64,000 bases of DNA from Ruminococcus flavefaciens ATCC 19208 (GTDB lineage: Bacteria > Bacillota > Clostridia > Oscillospirales > Ruminococcaceae). The stretch lies in contig NZ_KI912490.1 in assembly GCF_000518765.1 (NCBI RefSeq), positions 509,700 through 573,699 on the forward strand, in the 5' to 3' direction. Each line of letters begins with the position of its first letter. Position 1 is the stretch's first letter. A program made the translations under genes and the position numbers. The notes under the pieces were generated by a model, which was given only the letters and a program-made list of their open reading frames with translations, had not been told where the DNA came from and ran no database searches. Positions 34,981 to 42,729 of the stretch are shown here, piece after piece.

Positions 34981-35098
34981 TTCGGAATGCAGAATTGAAT
35001 GTGTCGGCTTACGCCGACGGATTAAAGATTATTTTGATTCTGTTCGCCGAATGGCGAACACCTATAATTCCTAATTCCGAATTCCTAATTTCGCATTA
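34960..35098. repeat. AATTC-rich repeat element with two compact hairpins
   Basis: AATTCGCAATTCATAATTCGG at the left is roughly inverted by CTAATTCCGAATTCCTAATT at the right. Between them are GTCGGC-TTAC-GCCGAC (about 35003-35018) and GTTCGCC/GGCGAAC (about 35042-35059). Looks like a small non-coding repeat element in the dcw cluster. Confidence 0.55.
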
Positions 35099-35136
35099 CA
35101 AATCCAAATTTAGAGGAGCTAAATTTGGATTTGTAA
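35096..35136. repeat. Perfect 18-bp inverted repeat upstream of murA
   Basis: Arms 35096-35113 and 35119-35136 are exact reverse complements around the loop AGGAG. No T tract on either side, so not an obvious terminator. It ends 52 bases before the murA start. Confidence 0.8.
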
Positions 35137-35188
35137 CAAAATATCCCTCACAGGCATACAATACATAAAAATGCTGTGAGGTGGTATA

Positions 35189-36448
35189 ATGCAGAAATTC
35201 ATAATAACGGGCGGCAAAAGTCTGCGAGGCGAGCTTGCCCTGCAGGGGAGCAAAAACAGTTCGCTGCCGATAATGGCGGCTGCACTGCTTTGCTGCGGCG
35301 AGTGTACGCTGCATTGCTGTCCTAAGCTTACCGATGTTTATGCAGCTTCAAGGATACTTAACTGCGTAGGCTGTCGGTGTACATTCTCGGATAATACGGC
35401 TGTGATAGATTCACAGGTAGTCGACAGGACACAGATATCCGAGGAGCTTATGCGCGAGATGCGCTCTTCAATAATATTCATGGGTGCAATGCTTGGCAGG
35501 ACAGGTGAATGTGTTGTAAGCGTTCCCGGCGGCTGCGAGCTTGGTCCGCGCCCTATTGATATGCACCTTGCGGCACTGAAAAAAATGGGTGTCGATATTA
35601 CGGAAAGCGGCGGCAGCATAGTCTGCAAGGCTGTATGCGGCAGAGCAAAGGGTGCAAAGATATCACTTGTTTTCCCATCGGTGGGAGCAACAGAAAATGT
35701 TATACTCTGTGCAGTGACTGCTGACGGCGAGACAGTGATAAACAATGCTGCCCGTGAACCTGAGATATGTGACCTCTGCGGATTTCTGAGAAGCTGCGGA
35801 GCTGATATAAAGGGCGACGGCGAGAGCAGGATAGTAATAAAAGGAAAAAAACAGCTTCACGGCTGTGAATATACAATAATGCCTGACAGGATAGCAGCGG
35901 CGACTTATCTTTCTATGGTCGCAGCCGCACATGGCGAGCTTATACTTACAAATGCCTGCGTCCCTGAAACAGAACCGTTCCTGTCAGTGCTTGAGCAGAC
36001 GGGATGCAGCATATATACATCGGAAAACAAAATATATCTGCGCAGCGGTCCGCGCCTCCGCGCTGTAAGGGAAAGGATCAGGACAATGCCTCATCCCGGA
36101 TTTCCCACAGATGCACAGGCGGTACTCATGGCTGCGCTTGCTGTTGCTGACGGAACGAGCATTTTCGAGGAGAATATCTTCGACTGCCGATATCGTCACA
36201 CAGAGGCTCTTATTAAAATGGGGGCTGATATACAGGTACTTGGCAAGGTGGCAGTTGTTAAGGGAGTGGAAAAGCTTCACGGAGCCAAAGTGCAGGCTAC
36301 TGACCTTCGGGGAGGAGCGGCAATGATAATATCTGCACTTTGCGCTGACGGTACATCTGAGATAAGCCGTATATGTCATATTGACAGAGGATATGAAAGA
36401 ATTGAAGAAGCCGTAAGACTTCTCGGCGGAGATATGCGTCGGGTCTGA
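35189..36448 (+). CDS. murA: UDP-N-acetylglucosamine 1-carboxyvinyltransferase MurA
   Basis: 419 residues. First committed step of peptidoglycan synthesis: enolpyruvyl transfer from PEP. GSKNSSLPIMAAALL at the N-terminus; catalytic loop VPGGCELGPRPIDMHL contains the Cys targeted by fosfomycin; MPDRIAAATYLS and TDLRGGAAMIISALCADG near the end. The Cys is present, so fosfomycin sensitivity is predicted at this enzyme. GAGGTGG precedes the ATG. Confidence 0.96.
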   Translation: MQKFIITGGKSLRGELALQGSKNSSLPIMAAALLCCGECTLHCCPKLTDVYAASRILNCVGCRCTFSDNTAVIDSQVVDRTQISEELMREMRSSIIFMGAMLGRTGECVVSVPGGCELGPRPIDMHLAALKKMGVDITESGGSIVCKAVCGRAKGAKISLVFPSVGATENVILCAVTADGETVINNAAREPEICDLCGFLRSCGADIKGDGESRIVIKGKKQLHGCEYTIMPDRIAAATYLSMVAAAHGELILTNACVPETEPFLSVLEQTGCSIYTSENKIYLRSGPRLRAVRERIRTMPHPGFPTDAQAVLMAALAVADGTSIFEENIFDCRYRHTEALIKMGADIQVLGKVAVVKGVEKLHGAKVQATDLRGGAAMIISALCADGTSEISRICHIDRGYERIEEAVRLLGGDMRRV

Positions 36449-36470
36449 GGCGGAAAGATCTGGAGAAAGT

Positions 36471-37559
36471 ATGAAGGACGTCGAGAAAACAAGTGTCGAA
36501 AGAAAGAACAGCCGAAAGCGTATCAGACGGCGAAAAAGGTGGACGAATGTTTACGGACTTGTGGTGCTTCTGCTGGCAGTAACCGCAGGAATAACCATTA
36601 GCTATACATTCCTTTTCAATATAAGCGAGATACGTGTTTCAGGCGAATCTGATATGTATTCCGCTGAGGAGATAGTCGTTGCATCGGGTATTAACGAGGG
36701 CGATAATCTTCTTAGGCTCGATACGAAAAAAAGTGAGCAGAGGATACTTGATGAGCTGCTATATGTCGAGACAGCAAAGGTGAAAAGGGACTTTCCTTCA
36801 TCACTGGAAATAACGGTAACTCGCTGTATACCTGCTTTCAATGTTCAATACGACGGTGGAGTTCTTATTGTCAGCAAAAAGGGAAAGATACTTGCGGAAA
36901 ATGATTTCATTACCGAGGGCCTTCCCATAATATACGGACTTGACCCATCAGGACCGACTCTCGGAAAGCCTGTATCCTCGGAAAATGAGCATAAGAACGA
37001 GGCGTTCACAGAGCTCATCAGTACAATGGTTTCCATCGGAGATGACAATATTGCTATTGTAGACCTGAGTGACGAGCATTCCATAGTCGTTCAGTATAAG
37101 AATGATATGATATTCAAAATGGGCAACTGGAATGATGTGGAATATAAGCTCAATCTTGCAAAGAATGTTATGAACGACGACACTGTAAAGGGGAAAAAAG
37201 GCTATCTTACGATGATAGGCTCTAACCAGTGCAGCTTCAGAACAAGCGACTCTCCGGCATCTACTCCGGGTATCATTGAGCCCACAACACAGCCTAAAAC
37301 AGATGAATACGGCAATCCTATAGACGATATCGGCAGCGGTGAGCGAAATCCCGAGCAGGAAGCAGATTTTGACCGTATAAACAGCACAACTGCAACCACT
37401 CAGCCCGAGCCCGAAACCGAGGCACAGAACCAGTGGACAGATAACGGTTATGACTACAACAGCGGTTACGATGACGGAAGTCAGTGGCAGAACGATGGCG
37501 GATACAGTGATTATGGCGGAGATTACGGCAATTATGACAGTGGTACACAGCAGTGGTAA
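36471..37559 (+). CDS. FtsQ/DivIB divisome protein with long disordered tail
   Basis: 362 residues. Basic cytoplasmic start (RKNSRKRIRRRKRW), one membrane segment (VYGLVVLLLAVTAGITISY), POTRA domain starting FNISEIRVSGESDMYS and the FtsQ domain (about 50-255). The last 100 residues are disordered, Thr/Gln/Glu then Tyr/Gly/Asp/Asn/Trp-rich with a repeated NGYDYNSGYDDGSQWQ pattern. It resembles the odd external tail of PBP2 in this window. Follows murA by 22 bases, as in other Firmicutes. Confidence 0.9.
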   Translation: MKDVEKTSVERKNSRKRIRRRKRWTNVYGLVVLLLAVTAGITISYTFLFNISEIRVSGESDMYSAEEIVVASGINEGDNLLRLDTKKSEQRILDELLYVETAKVKRDFPSSLEITVTRCIPAFNVQYDGGVLIVSKKGKILAENDFITEGLPIIYGLDPSGPTLGKPVSSENEHKNEAFTELISTMVSIGDDNIAIVDLSDEHSIVVQYKNDMIFKMGNWNDVEYKLNLAKNVMNDDTVKGKKGYLTMIGSNQCSFRTSDSPASTPGIIEPTTQPKTDEYGNPIDDIGSGERNPEQEADFDRINSTTATTQPEPETEAQNQWTDNGYDYNSGYDDGSQWQNDGGYSDYGGDYGNYDSGTQQW

Positions 37560-37641
37560 GGAATAAAAATGTACAAAATGCTGAAAATATGCCGCTCGTT
37601 ATTGTTAAATTCGCAGAAAATAAAAAATGTTTTATTTACTC

Positions 37642-37670
37642 TTGAAAAAAAAGACTCAGTATGCTAAAAT
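37642..37670 (+). promoter_or_regulatory. Promoter of ftsZ
   Basis: TTGAAA (37642-37647), 17-base spacer, TAAAAT (37665-37670), about 73 bases before the ftsZ start. A strong AGGAGGAG precedes the ATG. FtsZ thus has its own transcription besides read-through. Confidence 0.85.
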
Positions 37671-37742
37671 ATAAAGTGTATTTATAGGTTAATATATAAA
37701 TTTGATGATTTATAAGGATAATAAATAGTAGGAGGAGTTCAA

Positions 37743-38876
37743 ATGTCAGATTTCAATTATGAGGAAACACTCGAACCCGATGTTAATATAAAGGTCATAG
37801 GTGTAGGCGGCGGCGGCGGAAACGCTGTAAACTGCATGGTAGATTCGGGCGTTAATAATATAGAATATATCGCCATCAATACAGACGCAAAGGCTCTCAA
37901 CAAGTCAAAGGCTACAACAAGAATACCGATCGGTGCTAAGCTCACAAAGGGCAGAGGCGCAGGAAACAAGCCTGAGATCGGTCAGCGCAGTGCTGAAGAG
38001 AACCGCGATGAGATCGAGACACACCTCAAGGGCGCTGACATGATCTTTATTACAGCAGGTATGGGCGGCGGAACAGGTACAGGTGCTGCTCCTGTTGTTG
38101 CAAAGATCGCTAAGGAAATGGATATCCTTACAGTTGCTGTTGTTACAAAGCCTTTCCTCTTTGAGAGAGAGCAGAAAATGGCGCAGGCTGAAAGAGGTAT
38201 CGCAGAGCTCAGAAAGTATGTTGACTCCCTTATCGTTATCCCTAACGAGAGACTTCTCGTAGGTCTTGACAAGCCTCTTACAATGATGCAGAGCTTTGCT
38301 CTTTCAGATGACGTTCTCAAGACAGGTGTAAAGAGCATTTCTGATCTTATCGTTGAGGAAGGATACATCAACCTCGACTTCGCAGACGTTTCTACGATCA
38401 TGAAGGACGCAGGCTATGCTCACATGGCTATCGGTCACGGTACAGGCAAGGACAAGGCAAGAGATGCAGCAAATGCAGTTATCTCCAGCCCGCTTCTCGA
38501 AACATCTATCTCAGGTGCTAAGAGACTCCTTATCAATATCGCAATGTCAGAGGATATCCTTTCATCTGATGTTGATGCAGCTACAAAGATGATCACAGAT
38601 ACAGCTGCTGAGGGTGTTGAGTTCATCTTCGGTACAGCATTCAAGGAAGATATGCAGGATGAGATGACCATTACAGTTATCGCAGCAGGCTTCGATGATG
38701 ATTCTGCTCCTGTTGCAGACGCTCCTATTGAGGAAAGCCCTGAGGAAGAGATCATTCCTATCGACAATCCTCTTATTGACGGTTTCGGTTATGGTGCTCC
38801 ACAGCAGAGACCTGCACAGCCTTCTTCAAGTCAGGATTATGATCTTGATGACATTTTCAAGATGCTTGGCAACTAA
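37743..38876 (+). CDS. ftsZ: Cell division protein FtsZ
   Basis: 377 residues. Tubulin-like GTPase forming the Z ring. [11 protein letters not shown], the tubulin signature [12 protein letters not shown], and T7 loop NLDFADV are present; the C-terminal peptide [12 protein letters not shown] is the binding site for SepF/FtsA-type partners. Codon use is highly biased, suggesting high expression. FtsA is absent upstream. Confidence 0.98.
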   Translation: MSDFNYEETLEPDVNIKVIGVGGGGGNAVNCMVDSGVNNIEYIAINTDAKALNKSKATTRIPIGAKLTKGRGAGNKPEIGQRSAEENRDEIETHLKGADMIFITAGMGGGTGTGAAPVVAKIAKEMDILTVAVVTKPFLFEREQKMAQAERGIAELRKYVDSLIVIPNERLLVGLDKPLTMMQSFALSDDVLKTGVKSISDLIVEEGYINLDFADVSTIMKDAGYAHMAIGHGTGKDKARDAANAVISSPLLETSISGAKRLLINIAMSEDILSSDVDAATKMITDTAAEGVEFIFGTAFKEDMQDEMTITVIAAGFDDDSAPVADAPIEESPEEEIIPIDNPLIDGFGYGAPQQRPAQPSSSQDYDLDDIFKMLGN

Positions 38877-38890
38877 GAAAAACAATTATC

Positions 38891-38916
38891 AGCGGTCCTT
38901 TGCGGACCGCTTTTGT
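38891..38916 (+). terminator. Terminator after ftsZ
   Basis: AGCGGTCC (38891-38898) pairs with GGACCGCT (38904-38911), followed by TTTTGTTTT. Confidence 0.9.
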
Positions 38917-38991
38917 TTTATGTAAATGACGTAATTTAGCCATGTCAAATACTTTTTGCAGAATTTTTTGCCGCCTGCAAAACAGATTTGG

Positions 38992-39020
38992 TTGCAATAG
39001 AGTCCTGCATCTGCTATGAT
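38992..39020 (+). promoter_or_regulatory. Promoter of the XRE regulator gene
   Basis: TTGCAA (38992-38997), 17-base spacer, TATGAT (39015-39020), 39 bases before the start. Confidence 0.75.
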
Positions 39021-39059
39021 GAGTACAGACAGGTAAAACCTGCGGAAAGGAGAAACGCT

Positions 39060-39656
39060 ATGGAGCTTGGAAAGAAAATAAAGGAACTGAGAGCGGAAAA
39101 GAACTGGTCACAGGAGATGCTGGCAGAACGCGCGTATGTCAGCCGCCAGACTGTTTCAAACTGGGAGACTGAAAAGAATTATCCCGATGTTCACAGCCTT
39201 CTTATCCTAAGCGATATTTTCGGCGTTTCTCTCGACGAGCTTATCAAAGGAGATGTTGATACTATGAAAGAAACTATCAAAAATGAAGAAGGCAAAAGGC
39301 TTAAAAGACTTGAAGTAATTGCTGTTATCGAAATGCTTGCGCTTATGTTCGGTGTAACTCTTATTGTGGATAAAGGCGGCGAGATAGGGCGTATGATAGG
39401 TCTGTTCCTTGCGGGAGTGTTGTCAGTCATCATTATAATGGATTTCCACAAAATAGAAAATATCAAAAGGGATAATGATGTTCAGACCTACCGTGAAGTA
39501 GTTGCGTTTATGAACGGAGAGACTCTTGATGATATCGAAAAGGAAAAGGAAGCTGCAAAGCGTGTGTCAGAAAAGAAAAAGATACTTATTTTTTTAGTGT
39601 GTTATTTATCAGCAGCTGCTGTTATCGCACTTATTAAATTTGTTTTTTTTCACTGA
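39060..39656 (+). CDS. XRE-family regulator with C-terminal membrane segments
   Basis: 198 residues from ATG 39060 with AAAGGAG upstream. HTH_3 domain (1-65): GKKIKELRAEKNWSQEMLAE and SRQTVSNWETEKNYPDVHSL, with the usual DELIKGD ending. Two weak membrane segments at about 98-130 (VIEMLALMFGVTLIV, GLFLAGVLSVIIIM) and one at the C-terminus (ILIFLVCYLSAAAVIALI). This HTH-plus-membrane layout is common in Firmicutes and often of unknown signal. Confidence 0.85.
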   Translation: MELGKKIKELRAEKNWSQEMLAERAYVSRQTVSNWETEKNYPDVHSLLILSDIFGVSLDELIKGDVDTMKETIKNEEGKRLKRLEVIAVIEMLALMFGVTLIVDKGGEIGRMIGLFLAGVLSVIIIMDFHKIENIKRDNDVQTYREVVAFMNGETLDDIEKEKEAAKRVSEKKKILIFLVCYLSAAAVIALIKFVFFH

Positions 39657-40081
39657 GCGATCGTAAAATATAATTTGACTTTGACTCCTTTGTAAATGTT
39701 CCTTGTTCTAAAACAATAATGAATATGAGCAACAGGAGTTTCTTTTTATTATTTATGTTATTAAATTGTAAAAAAGATAAATATTGTCTAAAAATAAGAT
39801 AAAGCAGTTGACAGTTAGTTAAACACTTAGTATATTTTACATAAATTTTATAGTAAAGTGCACTAAAATAACTCCAAAATTTCTACATTTCAATAGTTGA
39901 AATAATATAGTCAATATGTTATAATTTATATAAGGCATAAATCAGCAGAACCTGTATTCTTATACTGTGAAGGCTTATTTATATGCAATATCACCAATGA
40001 GAAGGGCTTCACTGTGTTAGAGTGCGGGTTTTTGTTCCTTAAATTTTTAACCTCGATTTAGCGAGGGGAATGGAGTGTACC
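39657..40081 (+). other. Gap upstream of the DivIVA-like gene
   Basis: A+T-rich. Holds the promoter at 39897-39925 and a leader of about 150 bases. The leader ends with hairpin CCTCG-ATTTAG-CGAGG (40051-40066) just before the ribosome binding site. No gene seen. Confidence 0.5.
39897..39925 (+). promoter_or_regulatory. Promoter of the DivIVA-like gene
   Basis: TTGAAA (39897-39902), 17-base spacer, TATAAT (39920-39925). Confidence 0.8.
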
Positions 40082-41575
40082 ATGAGCGATCAGACACCGA
40101 CAGTATTAAGAGAAACCAAAATAGGTCAAAAAGGTTTTGTTAAAGAGGACGTTATTACATATCTTGACGAACTCAATTCAAAGATAGTTGGTCTTGAGGA
40201 AGAAAATAAAGTTTTAAAGGAGAATGGCCCTGCAACAAATTCTGATGAGCTGAAAAAGGCTTTAGCTCAGGTCGAGAACCTTCAGGAGAAGCTCAATACC
40301 TCCAACAACGCTCTCAGAACTGCAAAGAAGGAAAACGAAGAACTTCAGAAAACCATAAATGAGCTCAAGGCTGCAGGCGGCGGACAGGCATCTGTTGCTG
40401 CACTTGAAGCTGCTAAGAAGGAAATTGAAACACTTAAGGGACAGCTCAAGGCTGCCGAGCAGAAGGCTGCTGCAAGCGGAAATGCTTCACAGGCTAACGC
40501 TCAGACAACAGCTGCACTTGAAGCTGCTAAGAAGGAAATAGAGGATCTCAGGAACCGTCTCAAGGCTGCTGAGCAGAAGGCTGCCGCTACAGGCGCCGCT
40601 GCTGCAACAGGCGCTGCTGCTGAGGGCGAGGTCGCTAAGCTCAAGCAGGAGATCGCAAAGCTTTCAGAGGATATCAGCAGCAAGAACAAGGAGCTTTCAG
40701 AGAAGGACGGCAAGCTTGCTGACCTTGCTAAGAAGGATGCTGAGATCAAGTCACTCAATGATGAGATCGCTAAGCTCAAGGAAGAGGGAAGCAATCCTAT
40801 CGCTATGATGGGCGCAATGTTCGCTGAGGCTCAGAAGAACGTTAACCAGATCCAGAATCAGGCTAAGATCGATGCTGATAACGTTACCAAGGAAGCTAAT
40901 GACAAGGCTGCTCAGATACTCGATGATGCAAACATCGAAGCTGAAAAGGCTGTTGCAGTTGCAAATGCTGCTGCTGAGACCTGCATCAGAGAGGCTAACG
41001 ATCAGGCAAGAAATACTATTAATGAAGCTAATGCACACGCTGATAAGGTAAATTCAATGTCCAAGACTGTACGCGAGATGCTCCTTACAGAGATCGAAAG
41101 CGTAAACAGCAAGTTTGCTGATATCAAGTCTGTACTTAACAACCTTACAGGTCAGTGCACAAGCAGAATGGGCGAAGCTCAGAACCTTATCGGTGAAGCC
41201 CGCAAGACTGTTGATACTGCAAAGTCTGACGAGAATACCATCAAGAAGGCAGAAGCTCCAAAGGCTGAATTCTCACCTTCAAAGGCTCCGAAGGCTGCTC
41301 TCTCCGATCTTCCATCTGCAAAGACAGGTGACAAGAAGAGCGACCCTTTCGCTAATGTAGGCGGCTTCAATAAGGATAATAACAATAATAAGAATAATAA
41401 CAATAATAATTTCAACAATAACAATAACAATAATAATAAGCCTGCACAGACACCTGCTCAGAATCAGCAGCAGAACAAGCCTGCACAGGGCAATAAGAGC
41501 GCAAGCTTCAACTTCGATATGGCAGAGCTTTTAAAGGCTGCCGAAGAGGAAGCTGCAAAGGATCCTGAGAACTAA
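40082..41575 (+). CDS. DivIVA-like coiled-coil protein with Asn-rich C-terminus
   Basis: 497 residues from ATG 40082 (GGAG seven bases upstream). The N-terminal GQKGFVKEDVITYLDELNSK resembles the DivIVA membrane-binding segment. A long coiled coil follows with a 38-residue tandem duplication (AALEAAKKEIE...LKAAEQKAAA; period 114 bases at 40397 and 40511), a second Ala-rich helix region (about 260-390), an Asn-rich tract near residue 430-450 and a conserved-looking SASFNFDMAELLKAAEEEA end. No signal peptide; expected at curved membranes or septum. Strong codon bias suggests abundance. Function in polar organisation or division is inferred. Confidence 0.75.
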   Translation: MSDQTPTVLRETKIGQKGFVKEDVITYLDELNSKIVGLEEENKVLKENGPATNSDELKKALAQVENLQEKLNTSNNALRTAKKENEELQKTINELKAAGGGQASVAALEAAKKEIETLKGQLKAAEQKAAASGNASQANAQTTAALEAAKKEIEDLRNRLKAAEQKAAATGAAAATGAAAEGEVAKLKQEIAKLSEDISSKNKELSEKDGKLADLAKKDAEIKSLNDEIAKLKEEGSNPIAMMGAMFAEAQKNVNQIQNQAKIDADNVTKEANDKAAQILDDANIEAEKAVAVANAAAETCIREANDQARNTINEANAHADKVNSMSKTVREMLLTEIESVNSKFADIKSVLNNLTGQCTSRMGEAQNLIGEARKTVDTAKSDENTIKKAEAPKAEFSPSKAPKAALSDLPSAKTGDKKSDPFANVGGFNKDNNNNKNNNNNNFNNNNNNNNKPAQTPAQNQQQNKPAQGNKSASFNFDMAELLKAAEEEAAKDPEN

Positions 41576-41586
41576 TAATACGAATT

Positions 41587-41623
41587 ACCGACCTCCCTTC
41601 GGAGCGATCCGAGGGGAGTCGGC
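41587..41623 (+). promoter_or_regulatory. Stable intercistronic hairpin that masks a possible ribosome binding site
   Basis: CCGACCTCCCTTCGGA and TCCGAGGGGAGTCGG pair almost fully. The 3' arm contains AGGGGAG, the only Shine-Dalgarno-like sequence before the sigma-factor start at 41637, though about 20 bases away. No T tract follows, so termination is less likely than processing or translational control. Confidence 0.5.
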
Positions 41624-41636
41624 AATATAAACTTGT

Positions 41637-42257
41637 ATGGAAAATGCAGATTGTTGGGTGGATATCTTGCTTGATTTGGATTTCAATTTGAATGAACTGA
41701 ACAGCAAAACGGACGAAGAGCTTGCCGTTCTCGGAAAGACCGAAAAAACAGCAGCTGCTGTCCTTATATCACGCTATTCCAGGCTTGTTTTCATTAAATC
41801 GGAAATTTATGCGAATTCTGACACCGACAGTGACGACCTGCATCAGGAGGGCATGATGAGTCTCCTTAAAGCGATAGATGCTTTTGATCCTCATAAGGGG
41901 GTAAAATTCTGCACATTTGCAGAGGTATGCATCGTTAACCGCATGAGGACTCTTTCCAAAAGATCTGTGAAAAATACTTCTTTTGCAGAGCGCATAGATG
42001 AAGAAGAAGCAGAAGATGTTCTGTCTGTGGAAGAAACTCCTGAAAGCATTTACTTTTACAAAGAATTTTTTTCCGAGCTCTGGAAAAACATCTGCTCGGT
42101 GCTGTCATTGACTGAGCTTAATGTGCTTACACTTTGTGTACAGGGATTAAGCTATAAGAGTACAGCAGAAAAGCTCGGTATGACCGAGAAAGCTGTGGAC
42201 AATGCCATGCAGCGTGCAAGAAAAAAGATACGTGCTGTCATGCACGACACAAATTGA
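41637..42257 (+). CDS. Sigma-70 family factor, SigH-like
   Basis: 206 residues. Region 2 is visible as DDLHQEGMMSLLKAIDAFDPHKGVKFCTFAEVCIVNRM, which resembles SigH (Spo0H) proteins. Region 4 is LSLTELNVLTLCVQGLSYKSTAEKLGMTEKAVDNAMQRARKKIR, a helix-turn-helix for the -35. Starts 61 bases after the DivIVA-like gene with no good ribosome binding site near the ATG. A transition-phase or stress role is possible; no anti-sigma gene is adjacent. Confidence 0.85.
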   Translation: MENADCWVDILLDLDFNLNELNSKTDEELAVLGKTEKTAAAVLISRYSRLVFIKSEIYANSDTDSDDLHQEGMMSLLKAIDAFDPHKGVKFCTFAEVCIVNRMRTLSKRSVKNTSFAERIDEEEAEDVLSVEETPESIYFYKEFFSELWKNICSVLSLTELNVLTLCVQGLSYKSTAEKLGMTEKAVDNAMQRARKKIRAVMHDTN

Positions 42258-42355
42258 AATATGACCGTGTAGCTCAAGCCAGAGAGCGTTGTTTTACAAA
42301 GATGTGGGTGGAAATCCAACCGTGGTCGAAGAAAAAATTAAGCGAGGTATTTAAG

Positions 42356-42631
42356 ATGTACGAAGACAAGACATTAGTTTGCAAAGAGTGCGGTCAGGAG
42401 TTTATTTTCTCCGCAGGTGAACAGGAATTTTATGCAGAGAAAGGCTTCGTAAATGAGCCACAGAGATGCAAATCATGTCGTGATGCAAGAAAGAACGCAG
42501 GCAAGGCTGAGCGCGTAATGTACACAGCAACTTGCGCTTCATGCGGCGGCGAAGCAAAGGTTCCTTTTGAGCCAAAGGAAGGAAGAGCTGTATATTGCAG
42601 CGAGTGCTTTGCAAAGATGAACGAAGCATAA
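42356..42631 (+). CDS. Zinc-ribbon domain protein
   Basis: 91 residues from ATG 42356 (GCGAGG eight bases upstream); a longer frame from 42254 has no ribosome binding site and overlaps the sigma gene. Two CxxC pairs in VCKECGQEF...RCKSCRDA and a second set ATCASCGGEA...YCSECF, so probably two zinc sites. Matches the small probable zinc-ribbon family of Firmicutes; likely binds RNA or protein, function unknown. Strong codon bias. Confidence 0.82.
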   Translation: MYEDKTLVCKECGQEFIFSAGEQEFYAEKGFVNEPQRCKSCRDARKNAGKAERVMYTATCASCGGEAKVPFEPKEGRAVYCSECFAKMNEA

Positions 42632-42640
42632 TTGATCAGA

Positions 42641-42677
42641 CCGAAAGCACAGTCGGAAACGGCTGTGCTTGGTTTTG
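42641..42677 (+). terminator. Terminator after the zinc-ribbon gene
   Basis: AAGCACAG (42645-42652) pairs with CTGTGCTT (42663-42670), then GGTTTTGTTT. Confidence 0.75.
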
Positions 42678-42729
42678 TTTATGCGTACTGCCGAGCAGTG
42701 CGCTATTTTTGAGTTTATGAGGTGCAGAA

